Notes: generated by a model not told the origin, from the sequence alone. Shown: positions 23,501-31,847, numbered from the stretch's first letter. The stretch is DNA of 40,743 nucleotides from Flavobacteriales bacterium (GCA_016787985.1 JAEUTC010000263.1:1-40743); one strand, 5' to 3'. Program-made: numbers and translations.

Positions 23501-24541
23501 ATGATCGAGACCAGAGAACACCGAACTGCGAACGAGGTGAAGATGCCGAAGTCGCTTGGGGCAGCTATGGACGAGAGCGTAACGCTCCGTCAATACCTGC
23601 GGGCGCACGTTCTCCTCATCCTGGGATCGGCCTTGTCGTTCGGCGTGATCGCAGCCGCGTGGATCATCCGGTCACCCTATCTATATCGGTCCGAGACGAC
23701 ATTGATGGTGAACTCTTCGTGGGACATGGAAGAGGTCAACCAACTGGGGAGGGGCGACATGATCCCTTTGGATGTGCGGGTCACCTACCTATCTGTTTCC
23801 AGCGACATGCTAGAACGATTGGAGCGGCGCTTCGGTCCAAAGGACCACGGATCGGAAATGACCGGTCTTGGTCCGTCGAGTTGGGCTCAAGCCATGTCGG
23901 AAAGGATCGAAGCCATCCAAGTGGAACCTGGCATCATTCGATTGATGGCCTATGACGAAGACCCGGAGCGTGCCCGTGCCATCGGGAACGCGATAATCGA
24001 AGAACTGCGCAGCCTGCATCGGGACATCGCGGAAGAACGATTAGCCACCTATGGTGAGACCATCGAAAAGGTAGTGGCTCGCTCTGGGGAAATGGACAAG
24101 CAGCGGACAGAGGCGACGATCGGACTGATGAAAGAACTCCGCTCGATCGCAATGGTCGACCCGCGCTCTATGGATCCTCAGGTTCGGCTCACCATGGATG
24201 AATTGCGGAGTCGCATTTCCGTCGCCATGTCCAACTTGGAATCCTCCGATGAGATGTTGGAGCGCACCATTCGCGACCACGGAGTTCGATTGGAAATGGC
24301 GGGCTCATCGTTGGATGAGGAGATCATCGTTATCCACCGGCCTGCCATCAAGAATAGCACCAGCCCATGGCTCGTTGGTATTGGTCGCACGATGATCGCG
24401 GCATTGGGTGGCGCTTTCTTCGCCGTCTTAGCCCTATTGTTCTGGTTCTTCCACGGCCCGACCTTGCTAAGCTCCTTGCACGAACCAAGACCTCAACCCC
24501 TTGAGCCCGAACCGCCGGTGAACGGCAAGGTCTTGCGCTGA
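23501..24541 (+). CDS. Wzz-like polysaccharide chain-length / co-polymerase protein
   Basis: The product has 346 residues. The topology is that of a polysaccharide co-polymerase: a first membrane helix near 36-57 (LLILGSALSFGVIAAAWII), a periplasmic domain of about 230 residues with long helices (ERARAIGNAIIEELRSLHRD, MDELRSRISVAMSNLESSDE), a second helix near 295-315 (MIAALGGAFFAVLALLFWFF) and a proline-rich cytoplasmic tail. YLYRSETTLMV after the first helix resembles the Wzz-domain start (YxAxxxLxV). There is no tyrosine-kinase domain. Start alternatives at 23543 or 23567 are possible. Its last 75 nt overlap the end of the O-antigen-ligase-like gene on the other strand, its probable functional partner. 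Confidence 0.75.
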   Translation: MIETREHRTANEVKMPKSLGAAMDESVTLRQYLRAHVLLILGSALSFGVIAAAWIIRSPYLYRSETTLMVNSSWDMEEVNQLGRGDMIPLDVRVTYLSVSSDMLERLERRFGPKDHGSEMTGLGPSSWAQAMSERIEAIQVEPGIIRLMAYDEDPERARAIGNAIIEELRSLHRDIAEERLATYGETIEKVVARSGEMDKQRTEATIGLMKELRSIAMVDPRSMDPQVRLTMDELRSRISVAMSNLESSDEMLERTIRDHGVRLEMAGSSLDEEIIVIHRPAIKNSTSPWLVGIGRTMIAALGGAFFAVLALLFWFFHGPTLLSSLHEPRPQPLEPEPPVNGKVLR

Positions 24542-25924
24542 GATCACGGCAGCTGAGCCGTAGAAAAGGAAAGCGATCTTGGGGTCATCCAAGAAGTTAT
24601 TCACCAAAGCGTGGATGGCATACGCCGCGAAGGCCAGTACCGAATACACTACGAGAGGCTGTGCGCGAAGGGTCCAGCCCCTCCACAAGACCGCAATGCA
24701 GAATGCCCCGAAGAGAAAGAGACCGATGACACCACTCTCCGATAGCACCAATAGATATTCGGAGTGTGCGGTTCCGCCGCTCATGAACAGGACCTGAGGA
24801 TTCGTACGGATGAAGATATCAGGACCGGCGCTCCATGTCTTGGTGACATACGGCATCGCGACCAAGGAATCAACGGTGTAGTGGGTCCGATCCTCTGAGC
24901 GCTGGTGCTGGATGTAAAAGAATTGGAAGGTCCCTGGTCCATAGCCCAAGAAAGGTCGTTCTCGTGCCATTCGTAGTGCTGACTTCCATCTGTTCAAGCG
25001 TTCCTTGTTGCTGCTGTCGTGTGAAAAATCGAACATGGTCACCAGGCTGACCCTGTAGCCAGCATCGGGTGAATAGGAGTCGACAGGGTCCGCATCCGTC
25101 GGTGAACGAGTGGCCAAGATCATGACCACTGCTGCCACCAGCACCGCACCAGCTGCCGCCACTCGCGCCAAGCGCACCCTGAATGTGATAAGGACACCTA
25201 AGAACAGCGCGACCAACGCACTCAACCAACCCGCACGGCTAAAGGAAACCAAGAGGGCGAGGAGGAACAGACTGAACAACAAGTAGTGAAGGACCTTGCG
25301 TTTCCGACCATGCTGTGTCAAAGACGCATTCCAAGCGTAGATCGCTAGGAAAACCAAGGAGGCAGCGTAGCTTGTATGATCATTGTAGAATGGAAAGGGC
25401 GCATAACCCGCGATATTGCGAGTGAAGCCTTCATCCAGACAACGTACAAGGACAAAGAGCACCACGACCGACAACCCGACACCGTAGGCGATCATCGAAC
25501 GGTTGAAAAAAGCGCGCCCTATCATCACCAACTCCCTGATCGCGACATAAAAGACCAGGACATACGCTGTTCGCACCACCATGGACTTGGCACTTACAAG
25601 CGGATCCTGGGAGCACAGAGCGGTCAGCATGGACCACGAGAGGTGTAGGAACAACAACCAAGAGACTGCATCTTGGGGGACTAGCGCATGCCAACCCTCC
25701 GTGCGAACAGCACTGAGCATCTTAAGCAGAACACCTATGCTTAGGATGCCGACCAGCGGTTCAACTGGTAGCACCACCTCCGTTCCGACATCAAGAAAGA
25801 ACACTCTCACAGAGATCGGAATGAACAAGGCCATGACCACGAATGCTATCCATGCCCACCTCGACCCTCCCATAAGTTCTTCCAACCGCTGCTTCATGGT
25901 AGGCACCGAATTCCGCTGGATCAA
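24467..25924 (-). CDS. O-antigen ligase-like (Wzy/WaaL family) membrane protein
   Basis: The product has up to 485 residues; a start at Met10 (25897) is equally possible. It has about eleven to twelve membrane helices and one large external loop (residues about 285-395) containing RERPFLGYGPGTFQFFY and ending TAHSEYLLVLSESGVIGLFLF, the motif pattern (G.G..., then HxxxL...E.G..G) that marks the O-antigen ligase/polymerase family. It also carries LLVSFSRAGWLSALVALFLG, another family signature. Members join or polymerise undecaprenyl-linked glycans at the outer face of the inner membrane. The gene overlaps the convergent Wzz-like gene by 75 nt. No glycosyltransferases or flippase are in the window. 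Confidence 0.88.
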   Translation of the reverse strand: MIQRNSVPTMKQRLEELMGGSRWAWIAFVVMALFIPISVRVFFLDVGTEVVLPVEPLVGILSIGVLLKMLSAVRTEGWHALVPQDAVSWLLFLHLSWSMLTALCSQDPLVSAKSMVVRTAYVLVFYVAIRELVMIGRAFFNRSMIAYGVGLSVVVLFVLVRCLDEGFTRNIAGYAPFPFYNDHTSYAASLVFLAIYAWNASLTQHGRKRKVLHYLLFSLFLLALLVSFSRAGWLSALVALFLGVLITFRVRLARVAAAGAVLVAAVVMILATRSPTDADPVDSYSPDAGYRVSLVTMFDFSHDSSNKERLNRWKSALRMARERPFLGYGPGTFQFFYIQHQRSEDRTHYTVDSLVAMPYVTKTWSAGPDIFIRTNPQVLFMSGGTAHSEYLLVLSESGVIGLFLFGAFCIAVLWRGWTLRAQPLVVYSVLAFAAYAIHALVNNFLDDPKIAFLFYGSAAVISAQDLAVHRRFGLKGLRSWFVQGA

Positions 25925-25931
25925 GACCGAC

Positions 25932-25939
25932 CGAATATA
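25932..25939 (-). promoter_or_regulatory. Candidate -7 element TATATTCG before the ligase-like gene
   Basis: Read on the minus strand, TATATTCG fits TAnnTTYG and lies 7 nt before the start at 25924, or 34 nt before the alternative start at 25897, which would then be the better choice. No -33 partner is visible. Confidence 0.35.
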
Positions 25940-26041
25940 CCTTTCAGGCCCATTTTATATGCACACTCGAAGATCGATGCGACTTGGATACGCATCGATG
26001 CGACCTGATCACTTGTAACAGCCAACGCGAACTGTTCCGCC

Positions 26042-26542
26042 ATGAGTAGGGGTTTCGTTCGAGAAGACGATCAGGAGGAAGCACCCTTCATACCTCCTCG
26101 AGCGCCTTTGCCAGATGGTGTAGCGAACTATGTGACGCCCCGTGGTTTGGAGCTACTACGTCAGGAACGCCTGGAACTTGAACGAGAGCGGGCGAGCATC
26201 ACAGGGAACGATGATGAACGGCGGCGTGCACAAGCTGCGTTGGATGGAAGAGTGGCGCTGCTCCAAGAACGCATCTCCACTGCGCGGGTCATCGAGCCCG
26301 CCCCACAACAAGATGAAGTGCGCTTCGGATGCACGGTGGTCTTGCTCCTTCTCAATGGGCCCCAAGAAGGCGATGAGCGGCAATGGACCATCGTCGGTGT
26401 GGACGAAGCTTCCGTGAAGGAAGGACGCATCGCCTTCACAGCTCCACTTGCACGGGTGTTGATCGGCAAGCGGTTGAACGAAGAAGCCGAACTTCGCAAC
26501 GGTCCGGTGCCTCAGCGGTTCCGGATAATTTCGATCACATGA
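26042..26542 (+). CDS. GreA/GreB family transcript-cleavage factor
   Basis: The product has 166 residues. Residues 1-85 hold a charged leader and a coiled coil (LELLRQERLELERERASITG ... RVALLQERISTARVI), followed by an FKBP-like C-terminal domain (VRFGCTVVLLLLNGPQEGDE, WTIVGVDEASVKEGRIAFTAPLARVLIGKR). This is the architecture of Gre factors, which enter the RNA polymerase secondary channel and stimulate cleavage of backtracked RNA. PLARVLIGKRLNEEAE matches the family pattern P-(L/I)-(A/G)-x-A-L-(L/I)-G. It looks more GreB-like than GreA-like, but paralogues with other roles exist. Its stop overlaps the start of the S4 protein gene (ATGA). Confidence 0.88.
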   Translation: MSRGFVREDDQEEAPFIPPRAPLPDGVANYVTPRGLELLRQERLELERERASITGNDDERRRAQAALDGRVALLQERISTARVIEPAPQQDEVRFGCTVVLLLLNGPQEGDERQWTIVGVDEASVKEGRIAFTAPLARVLIGKRLNEEAELRNGPVPQRFRIISIT

Positions 26543-26769
26543 GCAAAGAAGTCGTGCGGTTCGAGGTCGTGGGCGATCACGTGGAACTGAACCAATTGTT
26601 GAAGCTTGCCGGGTTCTGTGCCAGCGGTGGCGAAGGGAAACACCTGGTGGCAGCCGGTCTCGTGTCGGTGGACGGTGAAGTGGAATTGCGCAAGACGTGC
26701 AAGATCAGGCCTGGCCAGCGTGTGCGTTACGGGAACCAGGAAGTGGAAGTCGTAGCACCCGAAGGCTGA
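26539..26769 (+). CDS. S4 RNA-binding domain protein (YbcJ-like)
   Basis: The product has 76 residues, started at ATG 26539, which overlaps the Gre-factor stop; a longer frame from 26383 is antisense-free but only duplicates the Gre coding region in another frame. Almost the whole protein is one S4 domain: VELNQLLKLAGFCASGGEGKH, LVAAGLVSVDGEVELRKTCK, then IRPGQRVRYGNQEVEVV. This is the YbcJ/YaaA-type stand-alone S4 protein, which binds structured RNA, possibly the ribosome; the exact target is not known. The ATGA overlap with a transcription factor gene suggests coupled translation. Confidence 0.92.
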   Translation: MSKEVVRFEVVGDHVELNQLLKLAGFCASGGEGKHLVAAGLVSVDGEVELRKTCKIRPGQRVRYGNQEVEVVAPEG

Positions 26770-26772
26770 TCA

Positions 26773-27885
26773 TCACATCGCCCGTCGCGTGGTGCGCACA
26801 TAGGTCAGGTCCAACTTCTTCGTTGCCGCAGCGTCACCGACCAGATACAAGGCACCAGCCCGGTCGCCGGTCTCATCGGGCTTGTCGGTGACCACCAACG
26901 CCTTGTGGCACGCATCGAAGTTGATATGCGGAACGGAGTTCGCGGTATGGATGCGGAAATCGGGGTTCCACCACCCGATGTCGCTCACATTGAGTTGGCC
27001 GGATATGTAGTGGATCACCGGCGCCCCGATCGGGTTGTTCCAGTAGATGTTCTCCAACTGCACGGTCGCCTTGGGCGGCATGTTCACATGGATACTGGCC
27101 TTGCGTAACCGATGCTCCACGTGGAAGTTGGAGAGGGTGAAGGCCTTTACCACAGCGTTGTTCGCATAGCCCACCTCGTCGCCGTCGGTCCTCGCGGAGA
27201 GGAAAAGGTCGTAGTCAGCCTCTGCGCCTTCGCTGATGCAATCCGTCATGCGTACACCTCCACTGTTCAGCACGGTGAAGGCCGTCGTGGTGGTCTTGCT
27301 GCAATAGACCCGGCATTGTTCCAACACCGTGTGGTTGCTTTGGCTGTTCATCGTATTGGCTCCGGGCCAGTCGCCGCAACGGATCAGGAAACCGCGGTTC
27401 ACGGGATTGGTCACCAGCACATTCTCCAAACGGGCCATCAAACAGAAACGCAGGTCCACGGCCACTTCGGTCTGTCCGTTCAGGCGACAATTGATCACCG
27501 TACTGTTCAAGGTGGCCTGTAGGTCCACGGCTTTCTGTCCTCCGACGATCGCCGCGAAATCACGGATGGTATACCGATCACCCGTGCGTTGTGCGGCCGT
27601 CTTCTGGTCCGCGATCGGCGTGGTGAAACCGTTAGAAGCGGGGCCGAGCGAAAGCTTGCAGCCCTTTCCGTCGATCACCAGGTACTGCGTTCGCGGCAGC
27701 ACGATATCACCTGAAGCGTGATACTCAGCCGCGGCGGAGAAGGAAAGGTAGGTCGCGTCCTTCGGTAGCTTGGCGAAGTAGGCCGATACGTCACCAGCGG
27801 GCACGACGTATTCCGTGGCGAACACGTTGGAGGTGAAGACGACTAAAAGGAACAGGTTCGCCAGGTATTTCGATCGAAAGTTCAT
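26773..27885 (-). CDS. Secreted right-handed parallel beta-helix protein
   Basis: The product has 370 residues with a signal peptide (MNFRSKYLANLFLLVVFTSNVFA). The body is made of short repeated strands typical of pectate-lyase-like beta-helices: YLVIDGKGCKLSLG, TVINCRLNGQTEVAVDLRFC, ARLENVLVTNPVNRGFLIRC, TVLEQCRVYCSKTTTTAFTV, VRMTDCISEGAEADYDLFLS. Such folds occur in polysaccharide lyases and in phage or surface binding proteins; no lyase catalytic motif is obvious. No T9SS sorting domain is present, so the periplasm is a likely place. Its start overlaps the stop of the small membrane protein gene upstream by 4 nt (ATGA). Confidence 0.8.
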   Translation of the reverse strand: MNFRSKYLANLFLLVVFTSNVFATEYVVPAGDVSAYFAKLPKDATYLSFSAAAEYHASGDIVLPRTQYLVIDGKGCKLSLGPASNGFTTPIADQKTAAQRTGDRYTIRDFAAIVGGQKAVDLQATLNSTVINCRLNGQTEVAVDLRFCLMARLENVLVTNPVNRGFLIRCGDWPGANTMNSQSNHTVLEQCRVYCSKTTTTAFTVLNSGGVRMTDCISEGAEADYDLFLSARTDGDEVGYANNAVVKAFTLSNFHVEHRLRKASIHVNMPPKATVQLENIYWNNPIGAPVIHYISGQLNVSDIGWWNPDFRIHTANSVPHINFDACHKALVVTDKPDETGDRAGALYLVGDAAATKKLDLTYVRTTRRAM

Positions 27886-28193
27886 CGGTCAGCTGTGGGT
27901 TGAAGCAATGTCATGCGGAAAGGACCTTGGAAGGAGAAGCTGATGAACCGAAGCCCGAGCCATGGCGGCAGTCCAGCTGCACTGGCAAGAAGGGCCAACG
28001 TGGACCAACGACCCTTGTGGATCGAACACCATTTGATGATGGCCGATACAAGAGGACCAAGCATGCAAAGCGTGGCGAGGAGCACGTAGGTCGAGTGGGG
28101 CGTTTCCACTCTGAACCGAGCACCCAGTCCAGTGATGCTCCAAGACCACCTGAATGCAGGGACTAGGAACAAGACGGTGAGTGAACGGCGCAT
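27882..28193 (-). CDS. Small membrane protein, hypothetical, coupled to beta-helix gene
   Basis: The product has 103 residues from ATG 28193 (six upstream codons are possible). It has a hydrophobic start (MRRSLTVLFLVPAFRWSWSI), a second helix (TYVLLATLCMLGPLVSAIIKW) and a third (LALLASAAGLPPWLGLRFI). I do not recognise the family. The main reason to accept it is the ATGA overlap with the beta-helix gene and the fitting membrane pattern. It may help export or assembly of that protein, but this is only inference from position. A palindromic CAAATTTG at 28199-28206 lies just upstream and also precedes the divergent hydrolase gene. Confidence 0.55.
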   Translation of the reverse strand: MRRSLTVLFLVPAFRWSWSITGLGARFRVETPHSTYVLLATLCMLGPLVSAIIKWCSIHKGRWSTLALLASAAGLPPWLGLRFISFSFQGPFRMTLLQPTADR

Positions 28194-28247
28194 GACACAA
28201 ATTTGGCACAAGCTTGGCCAAACAGTCTCACCTCAAACTCGTAAGTC

Positions 28248-29006
28248 ATGCGCCCTACCCTGCTCCTCATCCACGGCTTCCCCTTGGACCACACCCTTTG
28301 GGATGCGAACGTGGAAGCGCTACGATCCAAGGCCGACGTCATCGCTCCTGATCTGCCCGGGTTCGGGAATATGCGGCGCACGGGGCTCGAAGCCACCATG
28401 GAGTCCTATGCACAAGCATTGCTTGATGACCTGGATGAGCGCGGTGTTGGAGCTTTCATTCCCTGCGGGCTCAGTATGGGAGGCTACGTGGCGATGGCTT
28501 TGGTGCAACGCGCACCCGAACGGATGGCGGGCCTCGTTCTCTGCAACACACGGAGCACGGCTGATACACCAGAAGGCATCGCTGCGCGCGAAGCGACCGC
28601 AAGGGATGCCACTGAACGCGGAATGGACGTGATCGCTCGTGGCATGGTACCCAAGGTATTAGGAAGAACCACGAGGGCTCAGGACCCTGGCCTTTCCAAC
28701 TGGATCGAACGGATGATCGCGCGTCAGGATCCGCAGGCCGTGGCGGCGGCGTCACGCGGAATGGCGCAGCGGCGCGACCGTACCGATGTGCTCCGTGCCT
28801 TCGATCGTCCAGCGCTGGTGATCACGGGTGCAGAAGATGAACTAATGCCGCTTCCGACCAGCCAGGCCATGGCGGAAGCGTTGCCCGCCGGAAAGTTGGT
28901 CGTTATCGAGAGCGCCGGACACCTGAGCAATGTGGAAAGACCCGATGCCTTCAATGCGGCCGTCCTCGGCTACCTTGATCTACTTGAGTCACGGGAAAGG
29001 TCATGA
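28248..29006 (+). CDS. Alpha/beta hydrolase
   Basis: The product has 252 residues and a complete alpha/beta-hydrolase triad: nucleophile Ser76 in GLSMGGYVA, acid in ITGAEDELMPL and His in ESAGHLSNVERP. The oxyanion segment is LIHGFPLDHTLWD at residues 7-19. The small cap (about 110-180) is rich in charged helices, similar to 3-oxoadipate enol-lactonase and related esterases of the RsbQ/PcaD type. There is no signal peptide, so it is cytoplasmic. The substrate cannot be told from sequence. It is divergent from the small membrane protein gene and followed by a 188-nt gap holding only a candidate -7 element. Confidence 0.92.
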   Translation: MRPTLLLIHGFPLDHTLWDANVEALRSKADVIAPDLPGFGNMRRTGLEATMESYAQALLDDLDERGVGAFIPCGLSMGGYVAMALVQRAPERMAGLVLCNTRSTADTPEGIAAREATARDATERGMDVIARGMVPKVLGRTTRAQDPGLSNWIERMIARQDPQAVAAASRGMAQRRDRTDVLRAFDRPALVITGAEDELMPLPTSQAMAEALPAGKLVVIESAGHLSNVERPDAFNAAVLGYLDLLESRERS

Positions 29007-29166
29007 TCGGCCATTGACCTAAGGACCACTCATCGCCGATACAGGTCATTCCATCGACTTGAGAAGCGACAAGGTCGAAATACGCTGCGCGCCCCCCTTC
29101 ACTTGACCTTCCAAGATTCAACCCCGTGGAGTGTGCATTGTGAACTGATGAAAGTCGTACCGGAAC

Positions 29167-29174
29167 TAGCTTCG
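29167..29174 (+). promoter_or_regulatory. Candidate -7 element TAGCTTCG
   Basis: TAGCTTCG fits TAnnTTYG and lies 20 nt before ATG 29195, in the 188-nt gap after the hydrolase gene. No -33 TTTG is found at 17-23 nt. Nothing else could be recognised in this gap. Confidence 0.35.
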
Positions 29175-29194
29175 CTCCTGAACCTCTTTTGACC

Positions 29195-31252
29195 ATGCGG
29201 ATACAACTCTACGCACTGCCCACACTTTTTCTACTAGCGAATGGCCATGCGTTCGGCCAATGCGACTCGGGTGAATTGGAAGTCACCATCGAAGTACAGA
29301 CCGACCAATATGGCAACGAGACCATGTGGCAGCTCGTACCCAGTGGGGCGGGTTGTAATGCCACACCCATCTTCCAAGGGGGCAATCCGGCCATCGACTG
29401 CTCAGAAGCCGGAAGCATGGCCTCCCCTCCTGGTGGCTATGCGAGCAACAGCACCGTGGAAGAGGGCCCCTTCTGCTTGACCGCAGGAGGCGTTTTCGAC
29501 CTGATCTCCATTGATTCCTTCGGCGACGATCAGGCCTCCTTCGTGATCTACGTGGATGGTGTGTACGCAGCGGCCTTCCCAGGTGTGGGCGGTGGACTTC
29601 AGGTGTATCCATTCACGGTGGCTTTACCCGCCGAACGCGACTTGGCCATACTTTCCAGCGAGACCAGCTTGTATGGCGAGATCGGGCTACCTGTGGTGGT
29701 GGCGGTCACGGTGAAGAACGCAGGAGCCTCCACCATCACGAGCGCGCAATTGGCTTATACCCTGAACGGTGGCGATGCGGTTACCGAAACGGTGACGCTC
29801 GATCTGGCCCCTGGTGAGCAGACCGAAGTGGAAATGAGCACGACATGGGTACCTACCGCTGCGGGGGTTGATGACCTGCAAGTACAAGTGACCGGTGTGA
29901 ACGGGGACACGGACATGAACACCGTGAACGACGCCATTACCCGGGAATTGACCACCTATGAAGCCATCCCTGACCTTACGGAATTCTACCTCGAAGAAGC
30001 GCCGACCCTCACGATGGTCGCGAATGGGGATCAGGACATCGCCGTAGCTCGTGATCTTGACTTCCACCCCGATCGTTCGCGGAACGAACTCTGGCTGATC
30101 AACAAAGACGTCTTCAACACGGGTGGAAGCACGGTCAGGTTCAGCAACCCGGGCGAACCGGACCAGGAGTTCCTCTACCAGCGCGATCCTGCTGCCCGCC
30201 ATTTCCTGAGCCTTCCCACGGGCATCGCCATGGGCGACAACAACTGCTTCGCGACCTGTCCTGGAGTGTACGATGCCAATGGCAACCAATCCACCGCTAC
30301 CCCCTTTACTGGACCGACGTTATGGAGCGCCGACCCGGCGATCTATGCCCAGAACCAATTCGGCCCATTGGGTAGCCACCTGGACATGTTGCACGTAACC
30401 CCACGTAGTCAGGGCATCGCACATGAGCGCTGGAATAGATACTGGGTGGTGGATGGCACGAACCAGGACGTGGTGATGCACGACTTCAAAGGTGACCACG
30501 GTCCCGGCCAGGACTACCACGGCAATGCCATCATCCACCGGTACACCGAGGTGACGGTAACGCGCGACCCGAACAACCACATCGTAAGCCATTGTGTGAT
30601 GGATAAACGCACCGGCTGGCTCTACATCGTGGACCACGGTGGCCAGCGGGTACTTCGCCTCGACACCCGCACCGGGAACATCGCAGCCGGAAACCCATCC
30701 TTCGGCCCGTTCGAATCGTACGTGCAATACAAGAACGTGACCGGGGCCACCTGGGAGGTGGTGATCGATGGTGGACTGAGCGCTCCGGCTGGGATCGAAG
30801 TGGTGGGGAACACGTTGTTGGTCAGCGACCATGGTACCGGCGAGATCATCTTCTACGACATGAACAACGACTTCGCTGAGCGCGGTCGTGTGGCGGTCGG
30901 CACCGGGGTCATGGGCATCAAGGCCGGTTTCGATGGCCGCATCTGGTGGGTGAACGCCACCAACAGCACCTTGAACCGGATGGATCCAGCCAACGCCAAC
31001 GTAGGCGTGGAAGAGGCTCAGACGACCCCTTGGAGCATACACCCGAACCCGGCGAACACGGTCGTGCGGGTCGTGGCACCAACAGCTGAAGCGGGCACCA
31101 CGGTGACCATCCACGACGGCGCGGGACGCCTTTGCTTGGAAACGCCCCTAAGTGTGGTGGTGAACGGGTTGGACGTGAGCCGGCTTCCCAATGGGGTCTA
31201 CACGGTCACGTTGGATGGGCATACTACGCAACGCTTGGTCATTGCACGCTGA
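29195..31252 (+). CDS. Large secreted protein with T9SS type A sorting domain and propeller-like repeats
   Basis: The product has 685 residues from ATG 29195; signal peptide MRIQLYALPTLFLLANGHAFGQ. Residues about 25-140 form a first beta domain with paired cysteines (CDSGE, GCNATP, DCSEA, FCLTAGG). Residues about 145-255 look like a CARDB-type immunoglobulin domain (GLPVVVAVTVKNAGASTITS ... LAPGEQTEVEMSTTW). Then come strands of an NHL/six-bladed propeller type (VARDLDFHPDRSRNELWLIN, CVMDKRTGWLYIVDHGGQRV, GIEVVGNTLLVSDHGTGEII). Residues 613-685 (WSIHPNPANTVVRV ... PNGVYTVTL) are a type A sorting domain. It should be exported by T9SS; a role as enzyme or ligand binder is open. Confidence 0.9.
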   Translation: MRIQLYALPTLFLLANGHAFGQCDSGELEVTIEVQTDQYGNETMWQLVPSGAGCNATPIFQGGNPAIDCSEAGSMASPPGGYASNSTVEEGPFCLTAGGVFDLISIDSFGDDQASFVIYVDGVYAAAFPGVGGGLQVYPFTVALPAERDLAILSSETSLYGEIGLPVVVAVTVKNAGASTITSAQLAYTLNGGDAVTETVTLDLAPGEQTEVEMSTTWVPTAAGVDDLQVQVTGVNGDTDMNTVNDAITRELTTYEAIPDLTEFYLEEAPTLTMVANGDQDIAVARDLDFHPDRSRNELWLINKDVFNTGGSTVRFSNPGEPDQEFLYQRDPAARHFLSLPTGIAMGDNNCFATCPGVYDANGNQSTATPFTGPTLWSADPAIYAQNQFGPLGSHLDMLHVTPRSQGIAHERWNRYWVVDGTNQDVVMHDFKGDHGPGQDYHGNAIIHRYTEVTVTRDPNNHIVSHCVMDKRTGWLYIVDHGGQRVLRLDTRTGNIAAGNPSFGPFESYVQYKNVTGATWEVVIDGGLSAPAGIEVVGNTLLVSDHGTGEIIFYDMNNDFAERGRVAVGTGVMGIKAGFDGRIWWVNATNSTLNRMDPANANVGVEEAQTTPWSIHPNPANTVVRVVAPTAEAGTTVTIHDGAGRLCLETPLSVVVNGLDVSRLPNGVYTVTLDGHTTQRLVIAR

Positions 31253-31279
31253 ACCTCCCCCGGAAAGGCACCGAAAGCT

Positions 31280-31287
31280 TACCTTAG
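31280..31287 (+). promoter_or_regulatory. Possible -7 element TACCTTAG
   Basis: TACCTTAG, one base from TAnnTTTG, lies 23 nt before ATG 31311. The identical octamer lies 37 nt before the T9SS esterase-fold gene (38343-38350), which supports a function, but no -33 element accompanies either copy. Confidence 0.3.
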
Positions 31288-31310
31288 CCCTTCACGATCC
31301 CCTAGTAACC

Positions 31311-31712
31311 ATGAAAAAGTCGATGATGACCGCGGTGCTCCTGGCAGCGATGTCCACGGTGAACGCCCAGGAGAACACCCCAGCTACGCCACCCGCACAA
31401 CGGACCATGGAGATGAGCGCCGTTCCAGTGCAGGATAAGCGCCTCCCTGACATGGCCGTGGAGTTGGGCCTCACCGCGGAGCAGATCACCAAAGCCTCGG
31501 AAGTGAATCTCACATTCGCGAAGGCTGCAGGTCAGTTGAAGAAAGCTGGATTGAAGGACGAAGCGGCCCTTGAGCGCCTGACCATTCTGCGCAAGAACCG
31601 CGATGGTGGTCTTCAACAGATCCTCACGCTGGAACAGTACGAAAAGATGCTCGCCATACGGCAGCAGCGTAGCGACCTCGATGCTGTTCCTTCCCCGCAG
31701 GAAGCGAAGTAA
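31311..31712 (+). CDS. Small secreted helical protein
   Basis: The product has 133 residues from ATG 31311; an in-frame opening further upstream overlaps the preceding gene and is unlikely. The signal peptide is MKKSMMTAVLLAAMSTVNAQ. The mature part is helical: MAVELGLTAEQITKASEVNL, FAKAAGQLKKAGLKDEAALE, LQQILTLEQYEKMLAIRQQR. The LTAEQ ... ILTLEQYEK pattern is reminiscent of Spy/CpxP-like (LTXXQ) periplasmic chaperone-type proteins, often seen in Bacteroidota as DUF-type proteins, but I cannot assign it firmly. It ends with a terminator hairpin 24 nt after the stop, so it is probably a short separate transcript or the end of one. Confidence 0.75.
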   Translation: MKKSMMTAVLLAAMSTVNAQENTPATPPAQRTMEMSAVPVQDKRLPDMAVELGLTAEQITKASEVNLTFAKAAGQLKKAGLKDEAALERLTILRKNRDGGLQQILTLEQYEKMLAIRQQRSDLDAVPSPQEAK

Positions 31713-31736
31713 GCCGAACGGAACCGCCAACCGATG

Positions 31737-31770
31737 CACCCGCCCTCCAACGAGAGCGGGTGTTCTTTTT
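31737..31770 (+). terminator. Rho-independent terminator
   Basis: CACCCGC (31737-31743) pairs with GCGGGTG (31756-31762); after one C-A mismatch, CTC/GAG extends the stem to a small CAAC loop. The run TTCTTTTT follows. It ends the small helical protein gene. Confidence 0.85.
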
Positions 31771-31814
31771 CACCCCGGGATGATCCAGGTCAGGTGGGCC
31801 ATACGGCATAGGGC

Positions 31815-31822
31815 TACATTTG
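31815..31822 (+). promoter_or_regulatory. Candidate -7 element TACATTTG before tryptophan dioxygenase gene
   Basis: TACATTTG is a perfect TAnnTTTG and is identical to the -7 box of the tRNA-Asp promoter. It lies 25 nt before ATG 31848 and just after a terminator, so a new transcript very probably starts here. The -33 half is not recognisable. Confidence 0.6.
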
Positions 31823-31847
31823 GCGACCATTCCAAGCGACCACGCCC

